Origin: Rhyzopertha dominica
Taxonomy: Eukaryota; Arthropoda; Insecta; Coleoptera; Bostrichidae
Length of the DNA stretch: 64,000 nt
Assembly: GCA_025024175.1 (NCBI GenBank)
Contig: QCXZ01000001.1
Coordinates: 32,606,942-32,670,941, forward strand
Reading direction: 5' to 3'
In this document: one piece after another, positions 39,700-58,185 of the stretch
Position numbering within the stretch: the stretch's first letter is position 1
How the letters are laid out: the number at the start of each line of letters is the position of its first letter
The notes under the pieces: generated by a model
Databases searched by the model: none
The model's input: the letters and a program-made list of their open reading frames with translations, nothing else
What the model was told of the DNA's origin: nothing
Translations under genes and position numbers: made by a program

Positions 39700-41110
39700 C
39701 AAAGAGCAATGGATTGCAGCAATGCANAATGAAATGCAATCGCACAAAGAAAACGGGACATGGGTTCTCGAAAAATTGCCACCAGGAAGAAAAACAATTC
39801 CTTGCAAGTGGGTTTATAAAATAAATACTAATCCAGATTGTTCAATTCAAAAATATAAGGCCATATTAGTTGTCAAAGGTTTTTCGCAAGGAATGGGCGA
39901 AGACTATGATCAATCTTTTAGTCCAGTTGCAAAATTAGCTTCAGTAAGAAATTGAAGAACTTGAAGAATAGATCTACATGAGACAACCAGAAGGTTTTGA
40001 AGACAAAACAAAGTTTGTCTTCTGAAAAAAAGAGATTATATGGTTTGAAGCACACTCCTCGTCGTTGGAATGAAAGAATAGTTAATGTACTTCGAGGAAA
40101 TCAAGTGATGTTGAACCATGTATTTCTTAAAGAAACAAAAAGATGGCATGCTAGTTTTATCATTGAATGTAGATGACGGCCTATTAGCTTCCAACAATGA
40201 AAACATGAAAATAGAGTTTTTAGAGTGTCTACGAAAGGAGTTCAAGATAACTGTGAAACCAGCTATTTATTTTCTTGGGTTGGGGATCCAAACAGATTTG
40301 AATGGAGTTGTTAAAGTTAGCCAGTAGTCAGCCTATGCAAAGAAACTGCTAGCGAAGGTTGGTATGAGTGACTACAAACCTGTTTCAACACCCATTATCA
40401 GACACTAAAGGAACTAAAGAAGAGCAAGAAATTGAAGATGCAAGATTCAACTACAGAGAAATCGTTATAGCTTTAATGTATTTGATGTCTGGTACTCGTC
40501 CAGAGTTAACCTACTCAGTGAGAGTTGTTTCAAGAAAACTTGATAATCCTAGTAACAAGGATTTGTAAAAATCAAGAATTTATTGAGATACATTAAAGGC
40601 ACCATTGATTTTGGTATATTTTATAAATAAAACCTCAACAAAGGTTATTTAGAATGCTACACAGATGCGGACCATGGTGGAGATGAAGAAACTGGGCATT
40701 CAACTTCAGGCATAGCATGTTTATATGCTGGAGGAATCATATCATGGAGAAGTCAACCACAGCTTTTTGTTGCTATCTCAACCACAGAAGCAGAAATTGT
40801 TGCTGCTAGTGAAGGTGCCAGGGAACTTGTTTGGTTAAAAAGATTATTCGAACAAATTATTCAACTAGAAGATATTCCTATTAATTATGCTTGTCAATGA
40901 AGCCGCTATCAAGTTAGCCCAAAACCCTGAATTACACAGACGCACGAAACAACGAATTCGCCATTTCTTTATTCGAGAGTTGGTTAATGACAACGAATTT
41001 AGTATTAAAAAAATCCTACAAATCAAGTCGCAGATTTGATGACAAAGCCATTATTCAGACCAAGATTTCAGATGTTAAGAAATTTTATGGGACTGACAAA
41101 TATGTACATT
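39700..41110 (+). pseudogene. Copia RT and RNase H
   Basis: 39722-39955: EMQSHKENGTWVLEKLPPGRK and KWVYKINTNPDCSIQKYKA, DQSFSPVAKLASVR. After a deletion, 40118-40327: LVLSLNVDDGLLASNN (catalytic VDD). Then 40368-40568: YREIVIALMYLMSGTRPELTYSV. RNase H at 40640-40890: CYTDADHGGDEETGHSTSG, SWRSQPQLFVAISTTEAEI, ASEGARELVWLKRL, and later IRHFFIREL. Many stops. Confidence 0.87.
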
Positions 41111-41296
41111 GAATGAAGGTGTTGAAGTTACCAATTTATGTTCACATTCAAGTATTTTGTCAATTTTAATCTATCATGGTTGTTGTCAACAATATTTTTT
41201 TCACTTACTTAAAAATAAAATGTCACGTATTCCTAAAGTTTTATTCTAACTTATAAAGCAAGTTTGGAAATATAAATCACTTTAAAGTAATACCAG

Positions 41297-42726
41297 CTAC
41301 ATGGCAGTTACTTCAACAGTTGGCACGACGCCAAGAGATCTCCTTTCCTTACCATTATTCCCACAGGAGCAATATTCGCTAATCTCACCTGCACTGTTTG
41401 ATGTCTTAACAAATGTTCTTGCAACTAACAAGTGTTTATTGGTGTCTCCAGCCGATTCAATCAATCCAACGCAGCTCCCAAGATCGCTCTTCATGGTGGC
41501 CTTCACTAGTTGTTCGCTCTTTCCTTTATTCCTTATGGTTTCACAAGCAAACAGTCTCACGTGTCTCGCTTGGTCTGCTCGAGTTGATAACACGAAGCTC
41601 TCGTTGCCAAATTTTAGGATTCGCTGTCCGTACTTTCCTATGAGATCAATCCCCATAATAGTCATCGTCGATATCAACGACTAACACTTTATGATGTATC
41701 CGAAGCTGTCCTAATCTACTTCCACTTCAGCTTTCAAAGTGCTGCAGAAGGTCCTGTCATCGTTCGTAGAAAAACCTTCTCCAGCAGGGGAATTACGGCT
41801 GGTACGATGTTCCTCTTCATTATGGAAACCATAACCCCAGTATCCACGATTGCTTGCAGTTTCCTTCCGTTGATGCATGCTGTCACAGTAAGGTTGTCGA
41901 GGTTGTTATGCTGTATCAGGTCTACGGAGATGATCTTCGGGGCTTTGTCTAATTGTACAGTCGGTGTGAGCCCCGTTATACCGATTGATTTTAATTTTAC
42001 CGCTGCTGTGTTCTTCTCGGGTCCTTAGGAAGCGACACCCTGCAGTTCTTCTTGAAGTGACCGAGTTTCCAGCAGCAGTAGCAGGTTTGTCGACTGTCCG
42101 CCTTAAATCCGTCTATCAGCTCCATCATATTACTCACAAGCTGCTTCATGGGACCACTTTCTCCGACCTGCGTCCCACGTACTTTGTACTGACCCCAGTT
42201 GGTAGTTGACGCCTTGTAAGCTGTCTCGATTTCCAAAGCCTTTGCTAGGGACTTCCTCGTCGTCGAGTAGGTGGTCAGCAGCAGCGCATTCCTCACAGTG
42301 CCGTCCCTGACGCCATCAAGGAAATTTCGGGTCGCCTTTTCTTCCTGAAGCTCACCCGGAGCTGTTGAATATGTAATGTGCATTACTAGTAGTAGTCTTC
42401 TGACCTCGACTGTAGAGTCTCGCCTACTTTCTGCTTTCGAGTTCTTAGCTGCGCACGAAACAGCTGTTGCAAATGATGTTCTCCAAAATGTAGCTCCAAA
42501 GCAACAGAGAGCTTGTAGTAATCTTCTTTGTCAGCCGCAATAACGTACGTAGCAAATCCATTGTTGGTCCACGCAGGGAAATCACAAGAGCCTTAGCTTT
42601 CTCCTGATCGTTCCAGTTGTTTACCTTTCCAGCTGCCTTAAACTGCATCTTGTAGGTCTCAAATGACATTTGTCCATCATACGGCCGTAGTTTAACCTTG
42701 CTGCTTTCAGTTCCTGGTGAAAACAT
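41297..42726 (-). pseudogene. Gypsy F gag and protease fragment
   Basis: Minus strand. 42445-42726 MFSPGTESSKVKLRPYDGQM with FETYKMQFKAAGKVNNW, then (41997-42383) EEKATRNFLDGVRDGTVRNAL and zinc knuckle CYCCWKLGHFKKNC. Protease pieces at 41800-41990 are frameshifted (AIVDTG, normally LVDTG). 41297-41677 contains MGIDLIGKYGQRILKFG, matching the IIGMDFLxxYG..ID region after the protease of Gypsy elements. No RT follows within the window. Confidence 0.8.
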
Positions 42727-43154
42727 AGATCCTTGGGTTCATCCTTCTTTCCATGTCCAATTCCAATTCCATAATTATCTTATCGACTCTCTCTTCAACA
42801 TGTTCGACTTTTTCTTCAATTATGCTCTAGTTTTCCTTAATTTCGTCTATTTCAGTTTTCAGTTGATGTTGTACAGCAGTTATTATTTCATTCCTTTCTT
42901 GCCGTTAGTTCATTCTTCATTTCATGCATTAGCTGTTGTAGTGTGCATCCATGTTTGTAGATTGGCTTCTCGTCACTGGCTACCTTAACTCCCGGTTGAT
43001 TCATTTCACTTTGCACCCTCTGACTGTTGGTAATGTCAGAACTTCCTATGTCTTCCGGTCCTTCTCCTCTTCTAAAGCTTTTTAAATACTGTCCGTCCGA
43101 GCATAAAACACTCCAGAAATCTACAATCTACATTCTATCACCAGTTCTTACGAC

Positions 43155-43490
43155 TACCGGGCTCGAAAACTGCGGATTTCTGATTTATTTCCTTTATTTA
43201 AAACGCTTGTACCAAATACACTAAATCTAAACACAAATAGTTTAAAACACTACTATTTTAACATTGCTAATTCACTTAATCACTATACTGCACTCACCAG
43301 CGCTAAAAACACTTGCTTCACTAAGCCTTCCGCTCGCTTTGAAAACCACTATTCGAATTCAAAACTGCCCGCGCTCTCTCCGGAGGGATATTTATACCCC
43401 CATCGAAAATTCCAGAAGCAACACCTTCCAAACGCTATCAAAACTCAGCGAAGCGAAGGTTCGATTCATAAAATTCTTTGGAGAGTATTA
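43155..43490 (-). repeat. Probable LTR of Gypsy F
   Basis: On the minus strand this GC-richer block contains GGGGGTATAAATATCCC (TATA-like), a downstream AATAAA near 43195 and a boundary before the gag leader near 43155. No second LTR is in the window, so limits are approximate. Confidence 0.45.
43384..43400 (-). promoter_or_regulatory. TATA-like element in the Gypsy F LTR
   Basis: GGGTATAAATATCC on the minus strand, in the expected place in the U3/R part of the LTR. Confidence 0.5.
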
Positions 43491-43805
43491 CAGTCACTAA
43501 ATATGTTACATTGCCGCAATATTCCTCCATTTTAAAGCAAAATAGCGGCGGAAAATTTAAAAGTTTATAAAGAAGATGGGAGAGGGAACCAAACTATCAA
43601 ACCTAACCTTAAAGGCTCAGATGCAGTCAATGACTTTTCCCCTAGGTAATTGGCAACGTGCATTGTGCATCAGAGCCTGATATCTGGTAGTTCTTTGATC
43701 TTTAGGGTTAGGTTTGATTGGTTTTGTTCTCATTCACATTTCTCGCCACTATTTTGCCCTAAAATGGCGGACTATTGCGGTACTGTAATATGTCTTGTGA
43801 CTGTA
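43489..43805. mobile_element. Foldback MITE with TA target duplication
   Basis: 313 bp (43491-43803) with long imperfect inverted ends starting CAGTCACTAAATATGTTACA and containing CCGCCATTTTA. TA flanks both sides, as for Tc1/mariner-type MITEs. Related arms occur at 47115-47475. No coding capacity. Confidence 0.75.
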
Positions 43806-44212
43806 GAGAGTATCGAGATTCCTGCCATCTGTCTGTGGCTAGGAAAACTACTTGCAGTAATCCTACTACACCGTATCTATTCGCCTGCGACTCCGACCTA
43901 TAGATGGTGCTGATTCCGCAACAATATCATATGTGCGAATACTTCTATTAAGGGTAGCGAACAAAAGATTCGGAAGCTACGAAAGCGCTCAAGGGCCACT
44001 GTGGATTTTTATTTATAATTGACAGAAAAAATGTCAGTATAATTGACAGAATAATCTGCCAATAAGCTATAATTGGCAGAAAAAGTGTCAATTATCTATA
44101 ATTGACAGAAAAAAGTGTCAATTAGTTATAATTGACAGAATAAACTGTCAATTAACTATAATTGACAGAAAAAAAGTTCAATTAGCTATATTTGATGGAA
44201 GAAGGGGTCTTT

Positions 44213-44780
44213 ACCATAGTTTCAGTGATAACGCACGCTGTAAAATACGTGCATGCAGTCGTATACTGTTGTATTTTGTTTATAAGGCATGAATCTGATT
44301 GCTGACCAAACAGGAAATGTACTGGCCACTCACTTGTTCTAATGCGACCACCCCAATATCTTGTATCTACATATGTCGAACATATTATCCTCTACCACCC
44401 ACTACCCTCATCCACCCCCTCCCCCACGCTTTTCGAGTACTTTACTCGTTGCTGATTTTGCTGACAACGCCTCTAGTGTTCCGACCACAACCATTACTTG
44501 TATGTAGGATCTTGCTGACGAAGCCTTTAGAGTGGTGCCAGCACGACCATTATTTGTATGTATAATTAGCATATCACCCCCAGCTAACCACCGCTATTAG
44601 TGATATGTTCGACATATGTACATAGATACAAGATATTGGGGTGGTCGCATTAGAACAAGTGGGTGGTCAGTACATTTCCTTCTTGGCCAGCAAATTAGAT
44701 TCATCCCTTATAAACAAAATACAATAGTATACGTCTGCATGTACGTATTTTACAGCGTGCGTTATCACTGAAACTATGGT
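44213..44780. mobile_element. Foldback element nested in the left arm
   Basis: Inverted arms of about 180 bp begin ACCATAGTTTCAGTGATAAC and end with its complement. The right arm of the large palindrome lacks this segment, so it is an insertion into the left arm. No open frame of interest. Confidence 0.75.
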
Positions 44781-45058
44781 AAAAAACACTGATCTCTAAA
44801 TAACTGGATGTCGCTTACATACCAAAATACATGTAAATTATTTGTGATAGATTTACGCCACTTTAGCGCCTAGCCGCTGGTCCTTGTACTAAAATTTGGA
44901 CAAAGGTTCGCTTCTGCGGTAAATATAACGTTAATGATTGACGGTTTAAATAGTGAACTTATCATCTGTCTGCAGATTTCCAAAAGATGATCGTTGTAGT
45001 GTTTGAGTATGAAACATGTACAGTACAAACTGGATGTTACGTTTACGCATAACAATAT

Positions 45059-46572
45059 TATACAGGGTGTCTCTAAATTCGATGTCATAATTTCTAGTGC
45101 GTATTCCTGACGTGAAATCATGACGAAAAGTCTATATCCGAAAATGCTTCATTTTTGATATACAGAGTGTTGAAGTTAAAAGCAAGATTTCGATTTCTTT
45201 TATTTTTTACAGAACGGTTTTTTGAATCTTTACGAATTTTGGGAGAATGTTATAATAGATCACGGCTAACAATCTGGCATAAAACATTTTTTCATATCTG
45301 TAACATAGGCGGCGTAGGGGGAGGGGCAGAAGGGTTTTCTCTTTGAAAAAAAGTTGTGTGTGAGATGTCAAAAAGCTCGTCACTATTTTCAGAAAGTGCA
45401 ACAAATAAGGTACAAAAAAGGACCTCTTATTGCATTTCGCTAGAACAAACCGCTTTCGAAAAAATTGACAAAACCTGAATTCCTACAGGTTGGCGTAAAT
45501 AGACCAAAAATTAACTTTTTTTATTTTCCAAAGTAAGTAACGTTTATATGGCAACAATTTTTTGTAATTAATTGAACTATATCATGATAAATGGTCAGAC
45601 ACAATGATTACCACCATATCTCAACAGTGGCGGTAATTTGGAGGGGGCAAGAAGTCTTTTTTATAAAAATATTGTCTCCACATTTTTTAAACCGTTTCAA
45701 TAATTATGACCAGTAAAATATAAAAAGAAAAATTAAATTAATTAATTAATTAAATTAAACTAATTATTTTTTAAAGCTAGATATGCAACTTGCATTTGGC
45801 GTTATTAAAAATCTTTAAAACTTGCAATTTCTTAATTTTACAACAATGACATGTCTTAGCAGTATAAAAAGTAAATTTTTCTTCTTTTAATATTTTTAAC
45901 TGATCTTCATAATTTTTGAAACAAATTAAAAATGTGGAGAAACAATCTTTTTTATAAAAAATACTTCTTGCTCCCCCTCCCCAAATTGCCGTCACTGTTT
46001 AGATATAGAGGTAATCCTTATGTCTGATCATTTGCAATGATATAGTTCAATTAATTTCAAAAAGTTGTTGCCATATAAACGTTAATTTCTTTGGAAAATA
46101 AAAAAAGTTAATTTTTGGTCTATTTGCGCCAACCTGTAGGAATTCATATTTTCTCGATTTTCTCGAAAACGGTTCGTTCTAGCGAAATGCAATAACAGAT
46201 CCTTTTTGTACCTTATTTGTTGCTCTTTCTGAAAATAGTAACGAGCTTTTTGACATTTCACACATAACTTTTTTTCAAAGAGAAAATCCCTCTGCCCCTC
46301 TCCCTACGCCGCCTCTGTTAAAGTTATGAAAAATCTTTTATGCCGGATTATTAGCCGTTATCTATTATAACATTCTGCCAAAATTCGTAAAGTTTCAAAA
46401 AACCGTTTTCTAAAAAAATACAAAAATTCGAAAATTTTTGTTTAACTTCAATACTCTGTATATAAAAAATGAAGCGTTTTCGGACACATGTTTATATAGA
46501 CTTTTCGTCATAAATTCACGTCAGGAACAAGCAATAGAAATTATGACATCGAATTTAGAGACACCCTGTATA
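45059..46572. mobile_element. 1.5-kb near-perfect palindrome (foldback)
   Basis: Arms of about 720 bp run from TATACAGGGTGTCTCTAAAT to its complement ending at 46572, meeting near 45790. Matching blocks include the C-rich CTCCCCCTCCCCAAATTGCC segments and the GGCGTAGGGGGAGGGGCAGA segment. Open frames inside (45155-45346, 45777-45995) are mirror noise. Confidence 0.8.
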
Positions 46573-47175
46573 GTTAAGGATCTAAACTAAAATTTGAACG
46601 CGCCGTTAAATTGATAATACGAGTACCAGCGGCATGGTGGCTACTTATCACAGTTTTGAATGACTTATGCGACATCCAGTTATTTAGAGATCAGTGGTAA
46701 AAACCCCTTCTCCCATCAAATATAGCTAATTGACACTTTTTTCTGTCAATTATAACTAATTGACAGTTTATTCTGTCAATTATACTAATTGATACATTTT
46801 TGTTTTGTCAATTATAGCTAATTGACACTTTATTCTGTCAATTATAGCTAATTGACACTTTTTCTGTCAATTATAACTAATTGACACTGTTTCTATCCAT
46901 GTGTCAATTTTAGTAAATTAACACTTTTTTCTGTCAATTTTACTAATTGACACTTTTTCTGTCAATTATAAATAAAAATCTACAGTGGCCCCTGAGCGCT
47001 TTTGTAGCAAGCGTCGCTGTTTTTGCAGGAGAAATCAAACTTTAACAAATTGCCAATAATAATAATAAATGAAACAATGCCTAATTTAAAAAATTGAGGA
47101 CCTAAAAAATGTAAACATCTTACACTTACGGTCACTAAATGTATTACAGAACCGCAGTTCATTGTACATATTTTT

Positions 47176-47465
47176 GCACTAAAATGGCGGATGAAACCAA
47201 AACCATAGAAACCAAATAGGTTTGATCCCATCTTTTACATAAACATTTAAATTTACCGCTGCTATTTTGCACTAAAATGGCGGACAATTGCGTTACTTTA
47301 TCTATCTAGGAACTTTACTTACATTTAAAGTCACTAGATAGATAAAGTGNCGCAATTGTCCGCCATTTTAGTGCAAAACAGCAGCGGTAAATTTAAATGT
47401 TTATGCAGACGACGGGATCAAACCTATTTCGTTTCATGGTTTTGGTTTCATCCGCCATTTTAGCA
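47176..47465. repeat. Inverted repeat with CCGCCATTTTAGTGC arms
   Basis: Arms of about 133 bp (47176-47309 and 47334-47465) pair around a 24-bp centre. They share the CCGCCATTTTA motif with the MITE at 43491-43803. A shorter inverted repeat (about 47465-47490 with 47795-47818, around GAAATACACAGAAGCGAAA) lies just to the right. Confidence 0.75.
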
Positions 47466-47866
47466 TAGAATAGGAAATACACAGAAGCGAAACTCCCGTC
47501 GGAACCTTTGATCTTTGCGTTGCACTTTCAGTGACCTTCAACTTGCCTGTTCATTTAAATTGGTGTCGACTGGCGCAACTGTAATGTCTACACTTTGAGC
47601 TGTTGATGGGGAAAATTTTGAAATATCTACAAGTATCTTATTAAAATCACCCCATCGGTTTTCCCCGGTAATTTATGTTGGGAAAACCAATCATTAGGGC
47701 ACTATAAACAAAAACACGTTGCACGTTGCCAGCTTTAAATTGGTGTGCGCAACTATCTTTCTCCCACCATGAGTTTCTTTGTCTTACTTTCGCTTCTGTG
47801 TATTTCCTATTCTGTGATTTTAGTGCAATTATATGGACAATGAATTGCGGTACTTTTACTTTATCT

Positions 47867-48663
47867 ATCTATAGCAGTGGCGGTTTCTCTTAAGGGCGCA
47901 AGGGCGCGCGCCCTCCCTAACAACCATAAAATATTTAAAATTATTGCAAACTGTTTTTATTATTAAAGCTGTAATGAATTACTATGTTTTTGTAACTATA
48001 AATATTAATATGTCTATCCAATTTTGACTTGTCATTTACCGCCATATTTTCAGCGAAAACACCCAGAATAATTAATAACACAATACTAGAATGACTCGCC
48101 GCGCCACGATGTACGTACCTACACTTGCCACACCAGTACGCACGTACCTATTTGTCTTTCTGCTCGACAGTAGTTACTTGACCGGAGTCCCGCGACTTAA
48201 ATACGCCCAGTGCTAATACATTTCTTATGGGACGTTGCCTTGACAACCACGACAACAAAATTTTTCGTACCGTCTAATACACGCAAGATTTCGCCCGCGC
48301 TGGGCGCTAGCATTTTGCGCCGGCGGACCCGATTCGGATCGGAATACGCATGGATTAGTTCGTTAATAGTCGTAGATGTCTTCGTGCTCGCTTTGTTTTG
48401 CATAAAGTAGTATTTCATCGAAGATTTACGACGACCGTTATTTGCGGTGTCCCATAGGCGATTTTTTGTGAGAAAAAAGTTCTGTTTAATATTGACGTTA
48501 TTAAGTATTGTTATTTTATGTTTAAAAATAACGTTATTTTTTGGCCCTTATAGGTGAATGTTTGAGAGAAATAAAAAAAGTTTAGATTTTATTACTATTA
48601 GTATTGCTACTGTTACTTATGCGCCCCCCCTTTGAAAATTCAGGAGCCGCCACTGATCTATAG
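47867..48663. mobile_element. hAT MITE with 8-bp TSD ATCTATAG
   Basis: 781 bp (47875-48655), termini CAGTGGCGG / CCGCCACTG, with a perfect 8-bp duplication ATCTATAG at 47867-47874 and 48656-48663. Size, end sequence and TSD fit hAT. No transposase; the open frames at 48197-48418 are unremarkable. Confidence 0.88.
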
Positions 48664-48665
48664 TT

Positions 48666-49069
48666 GGATCACCCAACAGACGGAGTATTAAACACGCGTG
48701 ATCTTCACGTGATTTTGAAACGCAGCTTTTCTATTGGTTCTCCGCAACCTAGGGAGATCTGTTTCAACCCCGTTTCACACTAGCCAACCTTATGCATCGA
48801 CCGAAATTAAACTAAAATTGCAAAACTATGTTCTTGGGCAATTTAATTGTAAGATATCGCCATACGGCATCTTTGAATAAACTTTTCTGTTGCAAATTCC
48901 GAACCTGAACGTTCGCTAAGTCCAGAAAAAGTGAGGTCATGTTGCCTCAGAAAAAATAAATATTAAAATTTGTTGTGCGGTTTAAATTACGCTTTTCGGA
49001 AGGAAAGGGGTTCCGATCACGTGATAGATGTGTGGACTACACGTGATCACTTCATCTGTTGGGTGATCC
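48666..49069. mobile_element. Foldback MITE with GGATCACCCAACAGA ends
   Basis: Inverted ends GGATCACCCAACAGA... and ...TCTGTTGGGTGATCC enclose 404 bp, with internal TCACGTGAT motifs repeated in both arms. The target duplication is unclear. Confidence 0.7.
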
Positions 49070-49584
49070 TAGTATAGTGACTTTACTTACACTTGCAGGT
49101 TGCCGACATCTACCGGTGACATTTGAAACTTCTATCATCTCTGTAAAAGAGAGCCATTTTTGTAGCATGACAGATGGTAAACATAGATCTATCCTCTTAA
49201 GTGGAGTTATCCGTAATCATATACTTTTACTGTTGAATAAGACATTCTTGCTTCATCTTCAGAGGAAATAAAATTGAACAATCAGCAAAGTTATTGAGAA
49301 ATCTGTTAAATTGCCGGAGTTTGCGTAAAACCACGTAAAACATTTTATTTCTATGACAATCTCGATAAAACTTATATTGCATTACCTAGTAACATTTTCA
49401 TTTCAGTACTTATAGTTTTTTATTGCAAAAATAGCTTCTTATTTTGCAAAACTTACTTTGCTAATATTGTATGCACAGTAGGTAATAAGGTTTGATTCAT
49501 GGTTAACATTTTGATTTGATTTTTGGTAACTCAAAACCCAATGAAGAGTCAAGACAAGGTTTTCTTTAAAATTTAGTATTTTAT

Positions 49585-49725
49585 TTAATGTTCAGCATAT
49601 ACATTAATGTTGGTGTTGGTACCGCCAACACCAACTTTCATCAACAAGTTCCTCAAGTTGTCAGTCTGGCGAGTGTCGGATTGTGATTTTTTGCGTTTAC
49701 TGTTAAAACGTGAAGCCGAAGCCAT
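49585..49725 (-). CDS. 46-residue protein, head to head with DDX19
   Basis: A short open frame on the minus strand beginning MASASRFNSKRKKSQSD and ending NTNINVYAEH. It has a basic, Ser-rich first half and a leucine-containing middle, with no membrane segment or signal peptide. An AATAAA on the minus strand (49580-49585) overlaps the stop codon, and the start codon is only 114 bp from the DDX19 start, facing away. That arrangement, and the absence of repeats here, suggest a real small gene transcribed from a shared promoter. I do not recognise the family. It could also be a chance frame or the first exon of a larger gene. Confidence 0.5.
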   Translation of the reverse strand: MASASRFNSKRKKSQSDTRQTDNLRNLLMKVGVGGTNTNINVYAEH

Positions 49726-49839
49726 ATTAAAGTGTTATTCTATGGTTAGAGGTTTTGTTAAAAAGATTAGCTCCTAATGTTAATGTTTTCCAATTCGTAA
49801 AATTTTGTATGCCTTTTTATAATAAGCAGTAACTTAACC
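49726..49839. promoter_or_regulatory. Short bidirectional spacer, likely shared promoter
   Basis: 114 bp between two oppositely oriented start codons. It has no TATA box in a convincing place. It is the only candidate upstream region for DDX19 free of repeats. Both 5' UTRs must also lie here if neither gene has an upstream exon. Confidence 0.4.
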
Positions 49840-56822
<6,983 letters not shown>

Positions 56823-56924
56823 GGTATAAAGATTGCAAGGTATTACATTGAAGACTTTAATTTATGAGATAGAATATTTTTCAGTTTTGTTAATTTATAC
56901 TTGTTGAATGCGCTTTAATTTTCT

Positions 56925-56930
56925 AATAAA
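56925..56930 (+). terminator. Polyadenylation signal of DDX19
   Basis: AATAAA 103 bases after the stop codon, the first in the 3' flank. Confidence 0.65.
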
Positions 56931-57119
56931 CTGATTCAAAGAATCTGTTTCTGTTTTTATAAGTGCCTAGAGAAAAAATCTGAATTGGAAGAACTGCTTG
57001 CAAAAGAAACAAATTCCAGTTGCATTGTAAAGACAGATATTACGATAGTCATTTCAAAACTAAGTTTTTAAATTATGAAGATAATTATAAGGTTTATTTG
57101 GTTTTTTGGGGTATTTAGT

Positions 57120-57420
57120 TGTATTTACTTTTCTGAAAAATGTATTGCCAGCTTGGACCTTGAATCGAACCTGTGACCTTTTGATTGCTAGTCACATGTG
57201 CTAACCACTACTCCACCAAAACTCTTTTCAAATTCCAAGTCAAAGTGGCAGATTTATTAAATAACGTTGATATTATAATAACTGACTTTGCCACTTTGAC
57301 CTGGAATTTGAACAGAGCTTTTTGGTGGTGCAGTGGTAGCACATCTGACTAGCATTCAGAAGATCACTGGTTCGATTATTTACCTGAAAAACCCAATTAA
57401 ATGTTCTTATGATACATATT
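57120..57420. mobile_element. tRNA-derived repeat, opposed pair
   Basis: Minus copy (about 57120-57240) and plus copy (about 57285-57420) of a tRNA-like unit: GGTGG.GYAGTGGTTAGCAC (box A-like), loop CTAGCA with anticodon AGC (Ala), and GGTTCGATT (box B). The heads are inward, separated by inverted AAAGTGGCA.. sequences. The pair lies between DDX19 and the next gene. As repeats they are unlikely to be working tRNAs. Confidence 0.6.
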
Positions 57421-57589
57421 TATAGCATTTTCTATTTTAGAGGTAAGTAAAAATCGAACGGGATCAGTACATAATTCTGCTGCAACGAACACATTTACAC
57501 TGATTGCAGTTATATCATGGGGCAACATAAGCAACAAAATATATATTTAAAATATTTGCAGAAAAAGTTGATAAAAGAATGTTCCATTA

Positions 57590-57705
57590 AAATGCATGTC
57601 TATGCTGTGCTATCTGCACCGCAACCAACTGCAGATAGATCTATTTCGCTATCATTATAGCTCATCAGTGCAGTTTAGGTCTAGTGCAGTCAGGTCGGCA
57701 TGATT
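57590..57705. repeat. Dispersed repeat, copy 2
   Basis: Counterpart of 15114-15255, starting TTAAAATGCATGTCTATGCT. The right end diverges after GTCTAGTGCAGTCAG. Confidence 0.6.
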
Positions 57706-57945
57706 ATACCAAAGGTTCTATCTAAATTTAATTTTTCGTCCAATGCAAAAATTCGAATAAAAGTAGCAATACTGAACCAAAAGATTAAATGTGAAACAGA
57801 AATAATCTACAGATATATGCATGTCAAAGCAGAGAATAGTGATAATATTAATTATTATTATAGGACATGCTTTTTACATCAAGAAGGAGAGCGTTGAAAA
57901 GTTTAATTTCATGGTATTCAGTTCCATTTCGTGTACATGCTAGTC

Positions 57946-58185
57946 TCATATATTTAGGGCAGATTTTGTTATGGTGCATAGAAGACTTTGAAATATGTAG
58001 TGAGATGGAAGCATCATAATTTTTAGCTGTTTGGAAATCTGTCTACAATCATCTCTGTATTTTAGACCTCCCAATATTTTTATTGCTTTACATTGCAGTT
58101 TAACGATGTGAGTCCTGGCAGCAGTGTCCCCACAGTAACAAACCATACAAAGAATGAGTTTTCAAATGGGGGTATGTACCAAAAA
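57946..58185 (-). pseudogene. LINE reverse transcriptase C-terminal fragment
   Basis: Minus strand. One frame reads SLYGLLLWGH and, after a frameshift near 58135, another reads TAARTHIVKLQCKAIKILGG, YRDDCRQISKQLKIMMLPSHYIF. The pattern (YGLxxWG, then LxxxQxxAIRxI, then LxILxLPSxYI) is typical of the end of ORF2 in Jockey/CR1-type non-LTR elements. It is short and broken. Confidence 0.65.

Larger units (their letters stand above)
36415..41120 (+). mobile_element. Ty1/Copia retrotransposon, broken
   Basis: Recognisable from gag to RNase H on the plus strand with many stops. Gag starts MDASKI at 36415 (stop two codons on). No LTRs could be matched: the sequence immediately left is the mariner end, and the right side past 41120 is AT-rich without a repeat of the left. 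A truncated mariner and a 180-bp duplication disrupt the integrase region. Confidence 0.88.
43976..47008. mobile_element. 3-kb palindromic element with tandem-repeat arms
   Basis: The ends match over about 50 bp: GCTACRAAAGCGCTCARGGG, CCACTGTRGATTTTTATTTATAA. Just inside each end are tandem units of about 30 bp built on ATTGACAG/CTGTCAAT (44030-44195 on the left, 46735-46975 on the right), each itself a small palindrome. The arms continue inward (44781-44815 pairs with 46672-46705). Two further inverted-repeat units lie inside. No transposase is encoded. The TSD is unresolved. Confidence 0.7.

Noticed and set aside
41301..41684. Plus-strand open frame of 127 codons
   Set aside because: Exactly antisense to the Gypsy F protease-linker frame, which has recognisable motifs.
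44030..44195. CRISPR-like array (30-bp units with short palindromes)
   Set aside because: Units are contiguous without unique spacers, mirrored at the other end of a palindromic element, in an insect genome.
45155..45995. Open frames in the large palindrome
   Set aside because: Mirror images of each other within a foldback; no protein motif.
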